The translations under genes and the position numbers were made by a program. From contig MEOL01000028.1 in NCBI GenBank assembly GCA_001769215.1, positions 39,860 to 103,859 of the forward strand: 64,000 nucleotides of DNA, read 5' to 3'. Of the stretch, positions 53,222-62,858 are shown in pieces. The first letter of the stretch is position 1. Every line of letters begins with the position of its first letter. The notes below the pieces were generated by a model. It did no database searches. It was not told the origin of the DNA and saw only the letters and a program-made list of their open reading frames with translations. Source of the stretch: Bacteroidetes bacterium GWF2_41_31. Its GTDB lineage: Bacteria; Bacteroidota; Bacteroidia; Bacteroidales; F082.

Positions 53222-55144
53222 ATGATTGATTTTAGTTTTACCATATTAATTCCGCTGATTCCATTTATACTGTTCCTGTTGCTAGGACTTACAAGCGGGA
53301 AAATGAAGCCGGTCCTGTCGGGCTATATTGGTACCCTGGGGTTGTCGGTAGTTACCGTGCTATCCTACTTTACGGCATATCAATATTTTTTTAACCGGGA
53401 GGCGGGTGCCGGTGTTTTCGAGAAGATCATCCCTTTTCATACCGTTTGGATTCACCTCACCGAGAAACTGCATGTCGATTTGGGTATTTTACTCGATCCT
53501 ATTTCGGTAATGATGATGGTGGTCATTACCACTGTCTCGTTAATGGTTCACATCTACAGCATGGGTTATATGAAAGGCGATAAAGGATTTTCCCGATTTT
53601 ACTCCTTTTTATCTTTGTTCAGTTTCTCGATGTTGGGTTTGGTGGTGGCTCCGAACATTTTCCAAATGTACATCTTTTGGGAACTGGTTGGTGTGTCTTC
53701 GTATTTGCTCATCAGTTACTACTACGAAAAACCTTCCGCCGTTTCGGCAGGAAAAAAAGCATTTATCGTCACCCGGTTTGCCGATCTGGGTTTCCTTGTC
53801 GGGATACTGACGTTGTCGTACATCAGCGGGACTTTCGATTTTGTCACGTTGACCGATCCACAAGGGGCTTTGATTACACAAGGCACCTCGTTGACTTTCA
53901 TGGGAATATCGGCACTCACCTGGGCACTTACCCTCATTTTCATGGGAGGTGCCGGTAAATCAGCTATGTTCCCACTACACATCTGGTTGCCCGATGCCAT
54001 GGAAGGCCCCACCCCTGTTTCGGCCCTGATTCATGCGGCCACCATGGTGGTTGCCGGTGTTTACCTGGTAGCCCGTTTGTTTCCCCTGTACTTTTTTGTA
54101 GCTCCCGATGCACTGACCATCGTCGCGTATGTTGGCGGGTTTACCTCACTATTTGCCGCAGTTATTGCTTGTACGCAAACCGATATAAAAAGGGTGCTGG
54201 CTTTCTCAACCATGTCGCAGATTGGTTACATGATGCTGGCGCTTGGGGTTTCAGGTTATGGCGGAGAACATGGCCTTGGTTACATGGCTTCCATGTTTCA
54301 TTTGTTTACACATGCCATGTTTAAAGCCTTGCTTTTCCTTGGCGCAGGGGCTATCATCCATGCCGTGCACACCAACAACATGAACGAAATGGGTGGATTA
54401 CGAAAATACCTGCCCATCACACACATAACATTCCTGATCGCTTGTTTGACAATTTCAGGGATTCCCCCATTTTCAGGTTTCTTCAGCAAAGATGAAATTC
54501 TGGTAGCCGCCTTCGAGAGCAACAGGTTCCTTTTCTTTGTTGAATACGCCGTTGCCGGCATCACTGCTTTTTATATGTTCCGTTTGTATTTCAATGTTTT
54601 CTGGGGCAAAAGCACGCATTATCACCATACACCACACGAGTCACCGTTCACCATGACCATTCCTCTAATGGTACTGGCGTTGGCTTCCATGTTCACAGGT
54701 TTTATTCCTTTTAGCGACCTGGTGACTTCAAACGGTGAGGCATTTACACTGCACACGAACTGGTTGGTAGCTATTCCCTCTGTGCTCATTGGCATGGCTG
54801 GCATTGCCCTGGCCTGGGTTTTTTACAAAAAAGAAACCGCTATCCCCGACCAATTGGCTACGACACTCAGCTCTCCGTACAAGTGGTCATTTAACAAATT
54901 CTACATCGATGAAGTGTACCTTTTTGTTACCAAGAAAATTATTTTCGACCGTGTTTCGGAACCCATAGCCTGGTTCGACCGCCATGTAGTGGATGCTTCC
55001 ATGAACAGAATTGCCTGGGTAACCAATTTAGCCTCTGATCAAATTAAAGGATTACAATCAGGTCAGTTGCAGAAATACGGGTTCATATTTATTTCAGGCG
55101 TGATTATTTTAACTTTCACATTTGTTTACTTTTTGTTTAACTAG
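53222..55144 (+). CDS. nuoL: Complex I subunit L
   Basis: A 640-residue antiporter-like subunit with about 16 helices. Family segments include FFWELVGVSSYLLI-like IFWELVGVSSYLLISYY, AGKSAMFPLHIWLPDAMEGPTPVSALIHAATMV in the central helices, and a C-terminal amphipathic/lateral helix region ending in a last membrane helix. It pumps protons at the tip of the membrane arm. Confidence 0.95.
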   Translation: MIDFSFTILIPLIPFILFLLLGLTSGKMKPVLSGYIGTLGLSVVTVLSYFTAYQYFFNREAGAGVFEKIIPFHTVWIHLTEKLHVDLGILLDPISVMMMVVITTVSLMVHIYSMGYMKGDKGFSRFYSFLSLFSFSMLGLVVAPNIFQMYIFWELVGVSSYLLISYYYEKPSAVSAGKKAFIVTRFADLGFLVGILTLSYISGTFDFVTLTDPQGALITQGTSLTFMGISALTWALTLIFMGGAGKSAMFPLHIWLPDAMEGPTPVSALIHAATMVVAGVYLVARLFPLYFFVAPDALTIVAYVGGFTSLFAAVIACTQTDIKRVLAFSTMSQIGYMMLALGVSGYGGEHGLGYMASMFHLFTHAMFKALLFLGAGAIIHAVHTNNMNEMGGLRKYLPITHITFLIACLTISGIPPFSGFFSKDEILVAAFESNRFLFFVEYAVAGITAFYMFRLYFNVFWGKSTHYHHTPHESPFTMTIPLMVLALASMFTGFIPFSDLVTSNGEAFTLHTNWLVAIPSVLIGMAGIALAWVFYKKETAIPDQLATTLSSPYKWSFNKFYIDEVYLFVTKKIIFDRVSEPIAWFDRHVVDASMNRIAWVTNLASDQIKGLQSGQLQKYGFIFISGVIILTFTFVYFLFN

Positions 55145-55152
55145 TATATAAG

Positions 55153-56658
55153 ATGGATTTTTTAACCCTATTCGTAGTTGTTCCCGTGTTAACCATTATT
55201 GGTATTGTTTTCACAAAGAACATGAAGCAAACAAGGTTGGTTTCGGCTGTTGGCATGAGCATCCAGTTGGTTTTAGCCGTGGCTCTGGTTTTTATGTACC
55301 TGGCCGAACGAAAAGCTGGCAATGCCGCGGAGATGCTTTTCTCGCATTCCTATGTTTGGTTCGAAAGTTTAAATATTAGCTACATCGTTGGTGTTGATGG
55401 AATTTCGGTGGCCATGATCCTGCTGACAGGAATCGTGGTACTGACCGGTGTATTTGCTTCCTGGAAGGTCGATTTCTTGCCGAGGGAGTTTTTTATTTCA
55501 CTGATTTTTCTTTCTTCCGGGGTATTCGGGTTCTTCATTTCACTCGATCTTTTTACCATGTTCCTGTTTTATGAGGTAGCGGTGATTCCCATGTATCTTT
55601 TGATTGGAATCTGGGGAACCGGCCCCAAAGAGTATTCGGCCATGAAACTCACCCTGATGTTGATGGGTGCCTCGGCACTGCTGCTGGTTGGTATTTTGGG
55701 AATTTATTTCAATTCAAACGCAGGGGGCGGCGAACTCACTTTTAACATCATGGAAATTGCCAAAGTAAAAATCCCGATGGATGCCCAGCGCATGTTTTTC
55801 CCCATGACCTTCATCGGCTTTGGTGTGCTGGGAGCACTTTTCCCATTTCATACCTGGTCGCCGGACGGTCACGCCTCCGCCCCCACTGCCGTTTCTATGC
55901 TTCACGCGGGCGTTCTGATGAAACTTGGCGGCTACGGCGCCTTTAGGGTAGCCATGTTTTTATTGCCCGATGCAGCTCAGGAAATGGCCTGGATCTTTTT
56001 AATCCTGACAAGTATCAGCGTGGTCTATGGAGCCTTTGGCGCCATTTTCCAGAAAGACTTAAAATATATCAATGCCTATTCATCGGTAAGCCACTGCGGA
56101 CTGGTTTTGTTTGCCATCCTGATGATGAACAAGGCAGCACTCAACGGGGCCATCCTCCAAATGATCTCACACGGATTGATGACAGCCCTTTTCTTCGCTT
56201 TAATCGGAATGATTTACGGAAGAACACATACCCGAATGATCGACCAATTGGGTGGACTCATGAAGGTCATGCCGATTCTTTCTGTCTCTTATGTAATAGC
56301 AGGTCTGGCTAATCTGGGGTTGCCCGGATTAAGTGGATTTGTTGCTGAAATGACCATCTTCTTTGGTGCCTTTCAACATCCTGACCTGTTCCACCGCATC
56401 CTAACCATCACGGCAGCCGCCTCCATCGTTATCACAGCGGTGTATATTTTAAGGGTGGTGGGACAAATTCTCTATGGGCCAATTACCAATGAACACTTTT
56501 TAAAACTGGATGATGCTCATTGGTATGAACGTGTTTCGACCGGCGTACTCATTTTCGCCATCGCCGGTATCGGTTTGGCACCGCTGTGGCTTTCAGACAT
56601 GATCAACGACAGTTTGAACCCCATTGTAAACCAGCTGATGCAGGCAATTGTTAAATAA
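55153..56658 (+). CDS. nuoM: Complex I subunit M
   Basis: A 501-residue antiporter-like subunit with about 14 helices. It shows YIVGVDGISVAMILLTG, FLFYEVAVIPMYLLIG with the conserved Glu, and LFPFHTWSPDGHASAPTAVS. It starts 8 bp after nuoL and ends 15 bp before nuoN. Confidence 0.95.
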   Translation: MDFLTLFVVVPVLTIIGIVFTKNMKQTRLVSAVGMSIQLVLAVALVFMYLAERKAGNAAEMLFSHSYVWFESLNISYIVGVDGISVAMILLTGIVVLTGVFASWKVDFLPREFFISLIFLSSGVFGFFISLDLFTMFLFYEVAVIPMYLLIGIWGTGPKEYSAMKLTLMLMGASALLLVGILGIYFNSNAGGGELTFNIMEIAKVKIPMDAQRMFFPMTFIGFGVLGALFPFHTWSPDGHASAPTAVSMLHAGVLMKLGGYGAFRVAMFLLPDAAQEMAWIFLILTSISVVYGAFGAIFQKDLKYINAYSSVSHCGLVLFAILMMNKAALNGAILQMISHGLMTALFFALIGMIYGRTHTRMIDQLGGLMKVMPILSVSYVIAGLANLGLPGLSGFVAEMTIFFGAFQHPDLFHRILTITAAASIVITAVYILRVVGQILYGPITNEHFLKLDDAHWYERVSTGVLIFAIAGIGLAPLWLSDMINDSLNPIVNQLMQAIVK

Positions 56659-56673
56659 CCGAATTTTAAAGAT

Positions 56674-58089
56674 ATGAACCTGGAAAGTTTTCTTTTGATG
56701 AGGCATGAAATCATGCTGACCATCGCGCTGCTGATTATTTTAATTGCCGAATTATCGACAGAAAATAAAAGGAGCATCATCAACTTGTCCATCATCCTGA
56801 TGTTGATCACCACCATTGTTGGTTTTTTCCCTGTTCCTGAAGGAACCCTCTTCGGAGGCATGTATCAAACCAGCCACATGACTGTACTGATGAAAAACAT
56901 CCTGAATATCGGAACCCTGATCCTGTTTCTGCAGGTGGCCGAATGGATTAAAAAACCGGAATACGAAAACAAAGTCAGTGAGTTTTATTTATTGATACTC
57001 TCAACGCTCATCGGGATGAACTTCATGATTTCGTCAGGGCATTTCCTGATGTTTTACATCGGGCTCGAACTCGCCACCATCCCAATTGCCGCCCTGGCTG
57101 CATACGACCGTGCCAAAAACATCAGCGCTGAAGCAGGTATCAAATTGATTCTTTCTTCGGCCTTGTCATCAGGAATCATGCTTTATGGCCTTTCGGTACT
57201 CTACGGAACCATTGGTTCGTTGTATTTCCCCGAAATGTCGATCGCCTTTATGAACACACCCTTGCATACCTTAGGCTTTATCTTTTTCTTTGCCGGCATG
57301 GGATTTAAAATCTCGTTGGTACCCTTCCATTTGTGGACCGCCGATGTATACGAAGGAGCACCCATCAATGTGTCGTCTTACCTGTCGGTGATTTCAAAAG
57401 GAGCCGCCGTATTTATTCTCACCATAGTGTTGTACACGGTTTTCCACTCCATCGCACCCATGTGGAAAAACCTACTGTACGTGATGGCCATTTTAACCAT
57501 GACCATTGGTAACCTGTTTGCGTTAAGGCAAAAGAACCTGAAACGTTTTCTGGCTTTCTCCTCCATTGCACAAGCCGGATTTATCCTGTTGGGGATTATT
57601 GACGGCAGTGTTATGGGCATGGCCTCAGTACTGTATTTTGTTTTGATTTACATATTCACCAACCTGGGGGCCTTCGGTGTGGTTTCGGCCATCTCGGTAG
57701 CCACCGGAAAAGAAAATATGGACGACTACAACGGGTTATACAAAACCAACCCAAACCTGAGCCTGTTGATGATGTTATCGCTGTTTTCGCTGGCCGGAAT
57801 CCCACCTGTAGCAGGGTTTTTTGGAAAATTTTTCCTGTTCGCCTCCGCGGCCAACTCTGGTTATTACTGGCTGGTTTTTATCGCCGTAATCAACGCCACC
57901 ATTTCGTTGTATTATTACCTGCTGATCGTGAAAGCCATGTTTATCAACAACAGCGAAAATCCCATTGCCTATTTTAAAAGCGGGTTAACTACACGGATCG
58001 GTTTGCTGATGTGTATGGTCGGGATCTTTGCCATCGGCTTGTACAGCCCGCTTTACGAGTTTATCAGGATGTTCAGCATTGGAATGTAA
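56674..58089 (+). CDS. nuoN: Complex I subunit N
   Basis: A 471-residue antiporter-like subunit with about 14 helices. Signature parts are FLMFYIGLELATIPIAALAAYD, KISLVPFHLWTADVYEGAP and FSLAGIPPVAGFFGKFFLF. It is the last recognisable complex I gene. No nuoE, nuoF or nuoG lies next to it. Confidence 0.95.
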   Translation: MNLESFLLMRHEIMLTIALLIILIAELSTENKRSIINLSIILMLITTIVGFFPVPEGTLFGGMYQTSHMTVLMKNILNIGTLILFLQVAEWIKKPEYENKVSEFYLLILSTLIGMNFMISSGHFLMFYIGLELATIPIAALAAYDRAKNISAEAGIKLILSSALSSGIMLYGLSVLYGTIGSLYFPEMSIAFMNTPLHTLGFIFFFAGMGFKISLVPFHLWTADVYEGAPINVSSYLSVISKGAAVFILTIVLYTVFHSIAPMWKNLLYVMAILTMTIGNLFALRQKNLKRFLAFSSIAQAGFILLGIIDGSVMGMASVLYFVLIYIFTNLGAFGVVSAISVATGKENMDDYNGLYKTNPNLSLLMMLSLFSLAGIPPVAGFFGKFFLFASAANSGYYWLVFIAVINATISLYYYLLIVKAMFINNSENPIAYFKSGLTTRIGLLMCMVGIFAIGLYSPLYEFIRMFSIGM

Positions 58090-58109
58090 ATTTTTTGAAT
58101 CAAAACGCT

Positions 58110-58499
58110 ATGTCATTAAATAAAGGAAAACATATAGTCCAGGAAATCGATGGTGTACTTTGTACTTTGGTGGAATCAGGTTTAAACCCTGAGCGGGTCA
58201 GGTTCTTATCCGAACTCCTGACATACAATCAATTTGAGGTAAAAGTGGCTAAGTTGGCGGGTGTAGAAGGCCAGTCGGACACTTTTGTGTTGGGCGTTAC
58301 CGATTTGGTGTTTAATCCCGTCATCAGCGTTTTTGGAAAAATGTTAAGACGTCCCGATGGAGGACGTGTTTCCCCTTCTTATTGGAACCAGGAAACGGAG
58401 GTGGACCGACTCCCCTACTTCGACTACCGGGATAAAAACCCGGAGGCCATCAATGAGGATGATTTCATGCCCAATCCATGGGCCTACAGGACCATCTAA
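58110..58499 (+). CDS. Conserved-looking hypothetical protein downstream of nuoN
   Basis: 129 residues from the ATG at 58110, 20 bp after nuoN. A longer frame overlapping nuoN (from 58011) is rejected. No domain is recognised. It is soluble, with an N-terminal helix-rich part (GKHIVQEIDGVLCTLVESGL) and a strand LGVTDLVFNPVISVFGKML followed by RRPDGGRVSPSYW. Codon use and spacing resemble the nuo genes, so it is probably cotranscribed; the role is unknown. Confidence 0.7.
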   Translation: MSLNKGKHIVQEIDGVLCTLVESGLNPERVRFLSELLTYNQFEVKVAKLAGVEGQSDTFVLGVTDLVFNPVISVFGKMLRRPDGGRVSPSYWNQETEVDRLPYFDYRDKNPEAINEDDFMPNPWAYRTI

Positions 58500-58586
58500 A
58501 GCCTGTTGGTGTTGCTTTAATCTTTTTTCCTGACTCTTTCGAGATTGAGCGCAGCGGTAATGAGCTTGTCTAGTCTATCGGAGACA

Positions 58587-58860
58587 GTTCGGCGTTCGGT
58601 GTTCAAAAAAAAAAAAAAAAATTTGAATGTTGAATATCGATTAACGAATGATGAAATTTGAAGTGACACCACTTCGACATTCGAAATTCGTTAATCGGTG
58701 TTCGGCGTTCAAAAAAGACTTAATAATTGAACTGCCTCCGGCAGTCAAGCTATCGAACATCGAACAAGGAATGATGATTTTCGATATTCTAAATTCGGTG
58801 TTCGGTGTTCAAATCGAAATAAAAATTAAATATCGAATATCGATCAAGGAATGATGATTT
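58587..58860. repeat. Degenerate repeat cluster (TTCGGTGTTC / GAATGATGA family)
   Basis: Roughly three degenerate copies of a unit of about 105 bp. Each begins with TTCGGYGTTC followed by AAA (58587-58604, 58695-58710, 58795-58814), then ATCGA..AA.GAATGATGA (about 58638, 58752 and 58832). A 17-base A run lies at 58605-58621. 58638-58665 and 58670-58697 form a 28-base imperfect hairpin with a 4-base loop (22 pairs match). The small ORF across it is not considered a gene. Confidence 0.75.
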
Positions 58861-59113
58861 TAGAAGTAGGATCAATCTCCATAACTCCCCACCACCCAAA
58901 AATAAATCACCAAAAGATTGACCCTAAAAATCAAACCAATACAATTAATTCCTAGATTTACCCCACCAAACACCCGATGATCCAATTACAATGAAGTAGA
59001 AAGAAACCGATTTAACTAATTTTAAACGATTGAAAATGGGTAGGTTATTAATTATAAAGAGGTTAAAAAAAAGGGTAATAGATAAATAACTGCTAGAGGT
59101 GAGTTTATCCACT
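58861..59113. other. Gene-free AT-rich stretch
   Basis: After the degenerate repeats (the gene-free region runs from 58500 to 59142) this part shows no ORF, hairpin or promoter that can be supported. It ends at the inverted terminal sequence of the next unit. Confidence 0.4.
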
Positions 59114-59129
59114 CGTTACCAAACATTTT
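59114..59129. repeat. Left inverted terminus of a cassette-like unit
   Basis: CGTTACCAAACATTTT is the inverted match of AAAACGTTTGGTAACA at 59605-59620 (two mismatches in 16). The pair brackets the gene at 59143-59601. Confidence 0.6.
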
Positions 59130-59142
59130 AAAATGAAGAAAA

Positions 59143-59601
59143 ATGAAAAACTTGAGTTTTAAAATAAATAAAGAACCACAACAGATTATTGAGCAATTGA
59201 AATCTGAAATTTCAAAAAGTGGAACATTTACATTAAACATTAAGGAAGAAGAAAACGAAATTTTGTCCTTCAATCTTAGAAAAAGAATCCAATTTGGAGA
59301 GCAAATTTTACATCGGAATTTAGTGATAGTGAAAGGCGGAATTTCTAGAATCGACAAAGAGAATTGCAGTAAAGTAGATATTTCGTTTAAACAAAATCCA
59401 CTTGTGATAATTTCGAAGATAATTCTTTTTGGACTGGGACTAATATCAATATTGACTGGATTTTTGAGTAGTACATCATTTATTATTCCTGGGATTATAT
59501 TATTGGCTATTGGGTTTATTTTATGGTTTTCGTTGAATAAGAGTTTTAAAGACAACTCGGAAAAATACAGAGTGTTGCTTTCCGAATTACTTGAAATTTA
59601 A
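59143..59601 (+). CDS. Two-helix membrane protein of unknown function in a cassette-like unit
   Basis: A 152-residue protein. The N-terminal 85 residues form a charged soluble domain (KINKEPQQIIEQLKSEISKS, strands with FNLRKRIQFGEQ). Two membrane helices follow (about 92-110 and 113-132) and a short charged tail. No family is recognised. Only 13 bp separates the gene from the left inverted terminus and 3 bp from the right one, the compact layout of a gene cassette. The base composition is more AT-rich than in the nuo genes. Confidence 0.65.
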   Translation: MKNLSFKINKEPQQIIEQLKSEISKSGTFTLNIKEEENEILSFNLRKRIQFGEQILHRNLVIVKGGISRIDKENCSKVDISFKQNPLVIISKIILFGLGLISILTGFLSSTSFIIPGIILLAIGFILWFSLNKSFKDNSEKYRVLLSELLEI

Positions 59602-59609
59602 TAAAAAAC

Positions 59610-59745
59610 GTTTGGTAACACTGCATATACTTTATGGCGGGTTTTAGTCTGAAAATGAACATTTTAGTTTCAAATAAAAATTGGTGTGGACAGAAAGATT
59701 TGTCTTTCAAGGTCCGCCACAAAGCATATGCTTCCCGTTACCAAC
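59610..59745. repeat. Large attC-like imperfect palindrome
   Basis: Left arm 59610-59640 begins GTTTGGTAAC and ends CTTTATGGCGG. Right arm 59714-59745 begins CCGCCACAAAG and ends CGTTACCAAC. The arms pair over about 31 bases with shared blocks GGTAAC, GCATAT, CTTT and TGGCGG and a central bulge. The 73-base spacer has further small palindromes. Total length 136 bp, within the attC range, though the ends do not match the RYYYAAC/GTTRRRY core exactly. Confidence 0.6.
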
Positions 59746-59987
59746 AAGGCGTAGAAAGACACAGCGACAATGTAACGACAGAGGAAATGATTTGAGAATT
59801 AAAAACGAAATGACAATGACTGAAAAAAGATTTAGTTTATCCCAACCCGCAAGAAAAAAAAACAGAACGCCGTCCCACATTTGGCACATTGCCTTTTGCC
59901 CGACACACGAGCCAACGCTTCGCAAAAGCCAAAGAGCCAAATTTTCCCTTACACTGTATTAATAATTTGTAATTTTAGCCTAAAACA
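59746..59987. other. Gene-free stretch after the palindrome
   Basis: About 240 bp without a supported gene. It contains a purine/pyrimidine-mixed stretch with CCCAACCCGC and GAGCCAACGCTTCGC. An overlapping 93-residue ORF (59681-59962) has no coding character. Confidence 0.4.
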
Positions 59988-60758
59988 ATGAAGATAATAT
60001 TTGATTCAAATGTATGGAGACATGTTGCTTCACCTGACAATTTTCCAAATGATACGTCATTTATCGCTTTTAAGAAAATTAAAGAAGGAATAAAAGATGG
60101 AAAAATAATCCCTTATATCTCTGAGACAGTATTTACAATTGAATCTATAAGACGAAAAGATCGCAAAGAATTTATATCCAAATATAGACCTAAAATTATT
60201 TTTACAGATACAATCCAAGACAAATCTGTCAAGAATAGTGCAGTTATTCAAAGTGATTCTTCTTTCCATCCTGGAAATCATCCTATTTTAGCGGAGCATT
60301 TAAGGGATGCCATTTCACTAGGGTTTAGGATCATCCGTTGCCCAAGAATTGCAGGAATAATCAATCCTGAAATTGAAGATTTAAGATTTAAACTTATAGG
60401 TGATGAGTTAAAGAACTTTCACTCTAAACTTTTTGAAGTCGGAGAAAAGATAGAATCGAAAGATGCAGGTTTTGATCAAATAAGAATTATAGGAGAAAAA
60501 TATCATAATCTTTGGTTTAAAGGCATTGACCTTGCACCTGATGAGGAATGGGGATATATAGCTAATGCAATGGCGGAATGGGCCGATGGGGATTCTGTCT
60601 CAATTTCAATAGCCCTTGGCTGTAACTATATGTGTACAAGAGATTCGGCGACTAAAGCTGGTAATAAGTCAGTGTTTAGTGAAAATAATTTAAAATGGTT
60701 AAAAACAGAATACGGATTTGAGACTATAACCCCTGATGAACTAGCAAAATTACTATGA
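59988..60758 (+). CDS. PIN-like domain protein
   Basis: A 256-residue protein. It begins KIIFDSNVWRHV, matching the first PIN strand with its Asp, and ends with ADGDSVSISIALGCNYMCTRDSAT, matching the D...CxxxxTxD-like end of PIN-fold nucleases. A YISETVFTIESI segment near residue 45 supplies a conserved Glu. The middle (about 70-190) is an insertion without recognised domain. A metal-dependent RNase or nuclease role is likely by family. No obvious antitoxin gene is adjacent, so it may be a solitary effector. Confidence 0.65.
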   Translation: MKIIFDSNVWRHVASPDNFPNDTSFIAFKKIKEGIKDGKIIPYISETVFTIESIRRKDRKEFISKYRPKIIFTDTIQDKSVKNSAVIQSDSSFHPGNHPILAEHLRDAISLGFRIIRCPRIAGIINPEIEDLRFKLIGDELKNFHSKLFEVGEKIESKDAGFDQIRIIGEKYHNLWFKGIDLAPDEEWGYIANAMAEWADGDSVSISIALGCNYMCTRDSATKAGNKSVFSENNLKWLKTEYGFETITPDELAKLL

Positions 60759-60861
60759 ATAACATTTCCATTTATAAATTGGTTAATTTTAAATCATAAT
60801 TAATTATGAATCCGCTTCTTTCTCATTATTCAATTGTTTGTCAGAAAAATGAAAAAATACT

Positions 60862-62850
60862 ATGATTACGAATTTTAAGAAACCAATTAAAGTTCAACTT
60901 GCTTTTCAGGGTGGAGGAGCAAAGATTTTTGCACTAATAGCCGCAGCAAAAGCTCTTCAAGAGTTGGAACATGAGGGAGAAATAATTGTTACTAGAGTGG
61001 CCGGTTCTTCTGCTGGATCTATTGTGGCTTCCATGTATGCAATGGAAATTCCAAGTGAAAAGATGAGATTTTATTTTAAAACATTACCCAAAGAATTTGA
61101 AGAAATTAAGAAGAATAAAATCAATGTTGCTTATTCAGAGTTCACAAAGTTTTCCAATAGAAATGCTTTCGGTAAATTTCTTGCATTAAAAAGAATTAGG
61201 AAAATGCTACCGCTCGAGAAACCGATCGTGGAAGAAAATATCGTAAGGAGAATATTAGATGGGATACCAGAATTTTATAATAAAAAAATAAATGAAATAC
61301 CCAATAAGAAATTAATTATAACAAAAAGCGATATTGCTAATAGAGAAAACGTTTCATCTCCTATTGAGAATAGAATTATTGATGAAATATTGCATTCTTG
61401 TCGGATACCGTTTCTTTTTGGAAATGAGAGCATCCAAGCTGATTTTTTTGATGGAGGATTAACGAACAATCTTGCAACAAATTATCTTATAGATGAGGCA
61501 GATGAGTTTGGAACTGTTATTGCAATATCCTTTAAAAACGGGAAAAGAAATGATACTTCAGGTTTATTTAATAAATTGGAATCTATTGTTTTCTCAGCTA
61601 TTGATTCAAGCGCTAATTTGAATTTAAATAGAAAACGTCTCTTCCCTATTTTTGTTAAAGATTTCGGGGTGAATATGATTGATTTTGAAAAAATGTCACA
61701 GATTTTATCTGGCATTGAAAGCCAACCTTTTGATGAGAATTATAATGAAGCAATTAAAACTTTGAGAAATGATTTTATCGGAAATAATTTTGCACGAAAA
61801 GAAAGTATTAAATCAAGATTGTTTCAAATTAATTCTAATATCCCTCGAATTAAAGAAAGTCAAATTAGCCTTGATGTAAAAATTCAATATCCTTATACAA
61901 ATCTTCAAGGAGTTACCAAAATGCAGGAGGAGGTTAATGATTACTTAAATGAAAACAATCTATGGACAAGTGAACCCTTTAAACCATCTGATAAGGAAAA
62001 ATATTTTGATGCGCTGCAAAGACCAGAAATAGCAATACTTAACAATGCAATATATCTATTCCCCTTTTTATTATCAAGAATGAGAAGAAACTATTGGGGT
62101 GTTATTGACTATGGTGCTCATCGTTCTTTGGGGATAATACTCACTAGCGATTGTTGTTTGAAAACATCTCAAAATAATAATAGCCTAAAGAATAATTTAA
62201 AAAATCATCACAAGTTTGAAATTTCAAATCCGATTCCTAAAAATGAAATGAAACGTGGTAATCATTGGATTGATGATTTAATAGATAGTATTGATAAAAA
62301 TCAGGGAGAACTAATCACTATTGCAGGCTACCTTTATAATGAATTGATTCCCCTGATGATTTTGGATTCTGAAAATCCATATGTATTGAATAAACTCTCA
62401 GATATAAGTAAAGTTATTTATCCTCATGATATTGGAATGTTGCCAGTTGAAGATGAAAATCACATTAAGGAATATGCAGATAAATTCAAAAAACCTCATG
62501 GTGATTTGGATTTGGTTGAAGAAAATCAATTTAGATTACACTATAAAATGTTAAAAGCGTTCAATAAACATGATAGAAAAGCATATTCTGCAATAATATT
62601 TGACCTCTCATATAGTTATATCATTGAATTTTTAATGGAGGAAATGAATATCAATGCTGAAATAATCAAGGTACATCATTACTTGGATATCATGGTAGGG
62701 ATTGGTTTTAGTCTACCCTCATTTGAAAAACTTGAAAAAAGTGATAAGCATTGGAATAATATTAAACAAATAGCATTAAAGACATTAAAAAAAGATAACG
62801 AGAATTTACTTAATATTGGAATTCAACTTGATTTATCAAACCTTAAATAA
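60862..62850 (+). CDS. Patatin-like phospholipase with long C-terminal extension
   Basis: A 662-residue protein. The patatin domain (about 10-230) has the oxyanion loop GGGAK at 17-21, nucleophile Ser50 in the G-x-S-x-G motif GSSAG, and the catalytic Asp in FFDGGLTNN near residue 200. The remaining 430 residues hold no recognised domain; a KYFDALQRPEIAIL region and long helices are visible. Patatins of this layout hydrolyse membrane lipids and several serve as anti-phage effectors. It is followed after 8 bp by a solute-binding protein gene. Confidence 0.82.
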   Translation: MITNFKKPIKVQLAFQGGGAKIFALIAAAKALQELEHEGEIIVTRVAGSSAGSIVASMYAMEIPSEKMRFYFKTLPKEFEEIKKNKINVAYSEFTKFSNRNAFGKFLALKRIRKMLPLEKPIVEENIVRRILDGIPEFYNKKINEIPNKKLIITKSDIANRENVSSPIENRIIDEILHSCRIPFLFGNESIQADFFDGGLTNNLATNYLIDEADEFGTVIAISFKNGKRNDTSGLFNKLESIVFSAIDSSANLNLNRKRLFPIFVKDFGVNMIDFEKMSQILSGIESQPFDENYNEAIKTLRNDFIGNNFARKESIKSRLFQINSNIPRIKESQISLDVKIQYPYTNLQGVTKMQEEVNDYLNENNLWTSEPFKPSDKEKYFDALQRPEIAILNNAIYLFPFLLSRMRRNYWGVIDYGAHRSLGIILTSDCCLKTSQNNNSLKNNLKNHHKFEISNPIPKNEMKRGNHWIDDLIDSIDKNQGELITIAGYLYNELIPLMILDSENPYVLNKLSDISKVIYPHDIGMLPVEDENHIKEYADKFKKPHGDLDLVEENQFRLHYKMLKAFNKHDRKAYSAIIFDLSYSYIIEFLMEEMNINAEIIKVHHYLDIMVGIGFSLPSFEKLEKSDKHWNNIKQIALKTLKKDNENLLNIGIQLDLSNLK

Positions 62851-62858
62851 GAATAACA

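Noticed and set aside
58648..58854. 68-residue ORF as a gene
   Set aside because: It lies entirely in the degenerate repeat cluster, and the protein sequence has no coding character.
59681..59962. 93-residue ORF after the cassette palindrome
   Set aside because: It runs through the palindrome arm and has unlikely composition; no start signal.
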